A DNA stretch of 64,000 nt from DASVEG01 sp035540495 (lineage in GTDB: Bacteria; Actinomycetota; Acidimicrobiia; Acidimicrobiales; CADCTF01): NCBI GenBank assembly GCA_035540495.1, contig DATLGL010000017.1, forward strand, positions 124,001-188,000, in the 5' to 3' direction. Below, in pieces: positions 61,938 to 64,000 of this stretch. The stretch's first letter is position 1. The number at the start of each line of letters is the position of its first letter. A model generated the notes under the pieces. The model was not told where the DNA came from. It worked only from the letters and a program-made list of their open reading frames with translations, and made no database searches. The translations under genes and the position numbers were made by a program.

Positions 61938-62852
61938 TCAGGCGGTCCTGTTCCAGTTGACGGAGCAGTAGGCGTCGCGAGCGGCTGACGACGAGCCGTT
62001 CGGCGACAGCGGCCCGTACGAACCCGACGACTTGATCGACAGCGCCTCCGTGTAGGCGAAGTTCTCGATCGACTGCTTCACCAGCTCCAGCTGCACCGGG
62101 TCGTGCTCGGCCAGGCGCAGGCGCTCGGCGTTCCGCCACGCCTGCTCCCGCATCGCCTGGATCGCCGCCATGTAGCCCGGAGGCTCCGTCGTCGGCAGCG
62201 ACGAATCGAAGCGGCGGTTCGCCTCGGGGTAGAAGCTGACCCGGTTGAGGAACTCGTTGACCTTGTCGTGGTCGGCCTTGCGCGAGGTGCCGTCGGGGCC
62301 GACGAGACCGATCTCCCACAGCACGTACGGCAGGTCGCGGTTGATGTGGGCGGAGAGGCCCAGGAGGATGTTCGTGTTCGCGGTGACCTGCCGCTTGTCG
62401 GCTGCTTCCAGGGCCACGCGCCATGCCGCCGGCGTGCCCGCCACGTCACCCCGATGCCATGCGTCGTAGGCCTGGAAGTAGTAGCGGGCGAACACCGCGT
62501 CCTCGTGGTTCACGAACCCCGGGTCGGCGAAGAAGCCCGGCTCCACCGCGGCTCGCCGGTACTCCTCGGTCGTGCGGAGGTAGGTGAGGGCGAACATCGC
62601 GTCGTGGTCGCACGCCGCCGCCTGGCGGTCGAAGCGCTTGGTCATCTCCCGGATGACCGAGTCGACGCACTGGATCTTCCCGCTCTTGCAGTCGTTCGCG
62701 TCGGTCGGGTCGTACCCCGACGTGAGCCCCGGCAGCAGTTCCGTCCACTCGGTGAAGAGAGGGTCGGACGCCGACGCCGAACCTGCGGTCAGGACGAGGG
62801 CGAGGAAGACGGTGGTGAAGGTGGTGACGATCCCGCGCACGTCGAACAGCAT
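61938..62852 (-). CDS. Exported DUF5995-family protein
   Basis: A 304 aa secreted protein with a signal peptide (IVTTFTTVFLALVLTAGSASA, cleavage near residue 29). The central region is helical and matches the DUF5995 pattern known from actinobacteria: VNHEDAVFARYYFQAYDAW and TNILLGLSAHINRDLPYVLWEIG. Cys near C54-C62, C80 and C295 could form disulfides. Function unknown. The family is sometimes reported in actinobacterial exports. It lies 52 bases after the response regulator gene on the same strand. Confidence 0.75.
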   Translation of the reverse strand: MLFDVRGIVTTFTTVFLALVLTAGSASASDPLFTEWTELLPGLTSGYDPTDANDCKSGKIQCVDSVIREMTKRFDRQAAACDHDAMFALTYLRTTEEYRRAAVEPGFFADPGFVNHEDAVFARYYFQAYDAWHRGDVAGTPAAWRVALEAADKRQVTANTNILLGLSAHINRDLPYVLWEIGLVGPDGTSRKADHDKVNEFLNRVSFYPEANRRFDSSLPTTEPPGYMAAIQAMREQAWRNAERLRLAEHDPVQLELVKQSIENFAYTEALSIKSSGSYGPLSPNGSSSAARDAYCSVNWNRTA

Positions 62853-62904
62853 GCGATGAACAGGCGTTGGCAGACCATGGCCCGTCCGGATGGTTTCGTC
62901 ATGG

Positions 62905-63585
62905 CTACACCGACCAGCGCGGCTGCCCGAACCGGTAGCCCACCGACCGAACGGTCTGGATGAGCGAAGCGTGCTCTTCGCCCAACTTCGCCCGAAGGCG
63001 GCGGATGTGGACGTCGACCGTTCGCGCCCCGCCGTAGTACTCGTAGCCCCACACCCTGCTCAACAGGATCTCGCGCGTGAACACCTTGCCCGGGTTCGTC
63101 GCGAGGAACTTGAGCAGCTCGTACTCCATGTACGTGAGGTCGAGTGGACGTCCGGAGATCGCGGCCTGGTACGTCTCGAGGTTGAGCACCAACGGCCCGT
63201 ACTCGACGAGCTCCGGACGCGTCCCCGTCCCGGTCTTCCAGAACAGGTGCTTGAGGCGCGCCTCGAGCTCGCGAGGGTGGAACGGCGACAGGCAGAAGTC
63301 GTCGAACAGGTCGTCCCGCAGCTCGAGATCCGACAGCTGCGCGCCGGACACGAGCAACAGCACCGGCTCGAGCGGCACGTCGCGTCGGCGCAACGTGCGG
63401 CACAAGGTGAACGCCGCCTCGGGATCACGATCCGCGAGGACGACTGCGCCCGACCATCCGTCGACGGGTTCGAGGCGCGCAGCCTCCTCCGCCGTCGCGG
63501 CCGACTTCCACGGGTAGCCGGCGAGGTCGAGTGCCTGGGCCAGCTCCGGCGGTGGCGGATCCGGGTGGAGGAGAAGAGGTTCCAC
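62905..63585 (-). CDS. Atypical OmpR-family regulator, GlnR-like
   Basis: A 226 aa protein with a receiver-like domain (about 1-118) and an OmpR/PhoB winged helix (about 130-222: LDLTYMEYELLKFLATNPGKVFTR; GARTVDVHIRRLRAKLG). The receiver lacks normal phosphorylation features. The N-terminal acidic pair is replaced by HPDPP, and the Lys before PF is Ser (LSPFHPREL). It therefore may act without phosphorylation. Orphan regulators of this kind include GlnR, the nitrogen regulator of actinomycetes. It starts 6 bases after the glutamine synthetase stop. The GTG at 63585 is the start. Confidence 0.8.
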   Translation of the reverse strand: MEPLLLHPDPPPPELAQALDLAGYPWKSAATAEEAARLEPVDGWSGAVVLADRDPEAAFTLCRTLRRRDVPLEPVLLLVSGAQLSDLELRDDLFDDFCLSPFHPRELEARLKHLFWKTGTGTRPELVEYGPLVLNLETYQAAISGRPLDLTYMEYELLKFLATNPGKVFTREILLSRVWGYEYYGGARTVDVHIRRLRAKLGEEHASLIQTVRSVGYRFGQPRWSV

Positions 63586-63591
63586 GTCCGG

Positions 63592-64000
63592 CTACAAGGT
63601 TGGCAGGTAGCGGTCGAGCTCCCACTGGGAGACCTGCGTCTTGTACGCCGACCACTCGTCCCGCTTGTTCCGGATGAACCACTCGTGCACGTGATCACCG
63701 AGCGCGTCGGCGACCAGCTCGGAGCTCTCCATCACGTCGACCGCCTCACCGAGGTTGCCGGGGAGGGCCTCGATGCCCGCCGCGACCCGCTCCTCGTGGG
63801 TCATCTCGTACAGGTTCGCCGACACCGGATCGGGCAGCTCGTAGCCCTTGTCGATGCCGCGAAGTCCGGCCGCCAGCACGACCGCGAACGTGAGGTACGG
63901 GTTGCACGCGGGATCGGGCGCTCGGTACTCGACGCGGGTGGAGTCGCTGCGATCGCCCCGAGCGTGCGGCACGTTCACGATCGCCGAGCGGTTGTTGCGG
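63592..64000 (-). CDS. glnA: Glutamine synthetase, C-terminal part (runs off the window)
   Basis: The last 135 codons of a type I-like glutamine synthetase. The 5' portion lies beyond position 64000. The visible part includes RSAIVNVPHARGD, RVEYRAPDPACNPYLTFAVVL, LAAGLRGIDKGYELPDPV and NLYEMTHEER. The Tyr of NLYxxxxEE is the adenylylation site of regulated enzymes. A downstream gene for a GlnR-like regulator in the same operon fits nitrogen control. A GlnA paralogue acting on other amines is possible. Confidence 0.88.
   Translation of the reverse strand, partial: RNNRSAIVNVPHARGDRSDSTRVEYRAPDPACNPYLTFAVVLAAGLRGIDKGYELPDPVSANLYEMTHEERVAAGIEALPGNLGEAVDVMESSELVADALGDHVHEWFIRNKRDEWSAYKTQVSQWELDRYLPTL

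Overview
The window is GC-rich, gene-dense bacterial DNA with little intergenic space and many 4-base stop/start overlaps (GTGA, ATGA). A WhiB protein, an acyl-CoA carboxylase epsilon-like subunit, a paired ArsA/Get3-like ATPase locus next to WhiB and a class A PBP, and a DUF5995 protein point to an actinobacterium. A leucyl/phenylalanyl-tRNA transferase, a PilM-PilN-PilO locus and an ethylmalonyl-CoA mutase fit an Acidimicrobiia-like lineage; that placement is inference, as no rRNA is present. I see no phage, insertion sequence, CRISPR array or replication origin; this is chromosomal core and shell sequence.

Layout. 0-10 kb: a SigB/F-type sigma factor coupled to an SF2 helicase, TrkH/TrkA potassium uptake, a Rieske oxygenase, then a signalling pair (PAS-GAF-PP2C phosphatase and HATPase-PAS protein). 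10-18 kb: YjbR protein, 5'-3' exonuclease, a pilus operon with PilM and PilN fused, Aat, and a heterodimeric ABC exporter. 18-28 kb: acyl-CoA carboxylase beta and epsilon, metallophosphoesterase, degenerate GGDEF protein, MeaA-type mutase, LLM flavoprotein, dehalogenase-like hydrolase, 3-hydroxybutyryl-CoA dehydrogenase, methyltransferase, S51 peptidase. 28-36 kb: two cyclophilins, aspartate kinase and semialdehyde dehydrogenase, MazG-like protein, a decarboxylase / Crp-like / MFS-cNMP operon, tRNA-Pro. 36-46 kb: CBS protein, response regulator, STAS protein, two ArsA-like ATPases, NfeD-like protein, WhiB, hydrolase, SelB-SelA, Rieske protein. 46-57 kb: PBP1A, a membrane-anchored pseudo-HtrA, FxsA, Nudix hydrolase, MBL hydrolase, a histidine-kinase-like protein lacking its His, and an ABC/FtsX pair. 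57-64 kb: a divergent Fe-S locus (Mrp; SufR-like regulator and ErpA), a SpoU methyltransferase, a condensed xanthine-dehydrogenase-like fusion, RidA, DUF5995 protein, and a glutamine synthetase followed by an atypical OmpR-type regulator.

How parts fit. Carboxylase beta/epsilon, MeaA and 3-hydroxybutyryl-CoA dehydrogenase suggest an ethylmalonyl-CoA or propionyl-CoA route; crotonyl-CoA carboxylase/reductase is not in the window. The ArsA pair, WhiB and PBP resemble the conserved actinobacterial whiB4/wblA neighbourhood, here expanded by NfeD, SelBA and other genes. Several signalling proteins have lost key residues (GGDEF motif, H-box His, HtrA His and Ser, receiver pocket). A recurring control theme is a TANNNT hexamer ending 6-9 bases before the start codon, which predicts many leaderless transcripts; the clearest case is the symmetric divergent Fe-S promoter at 57910-57951.
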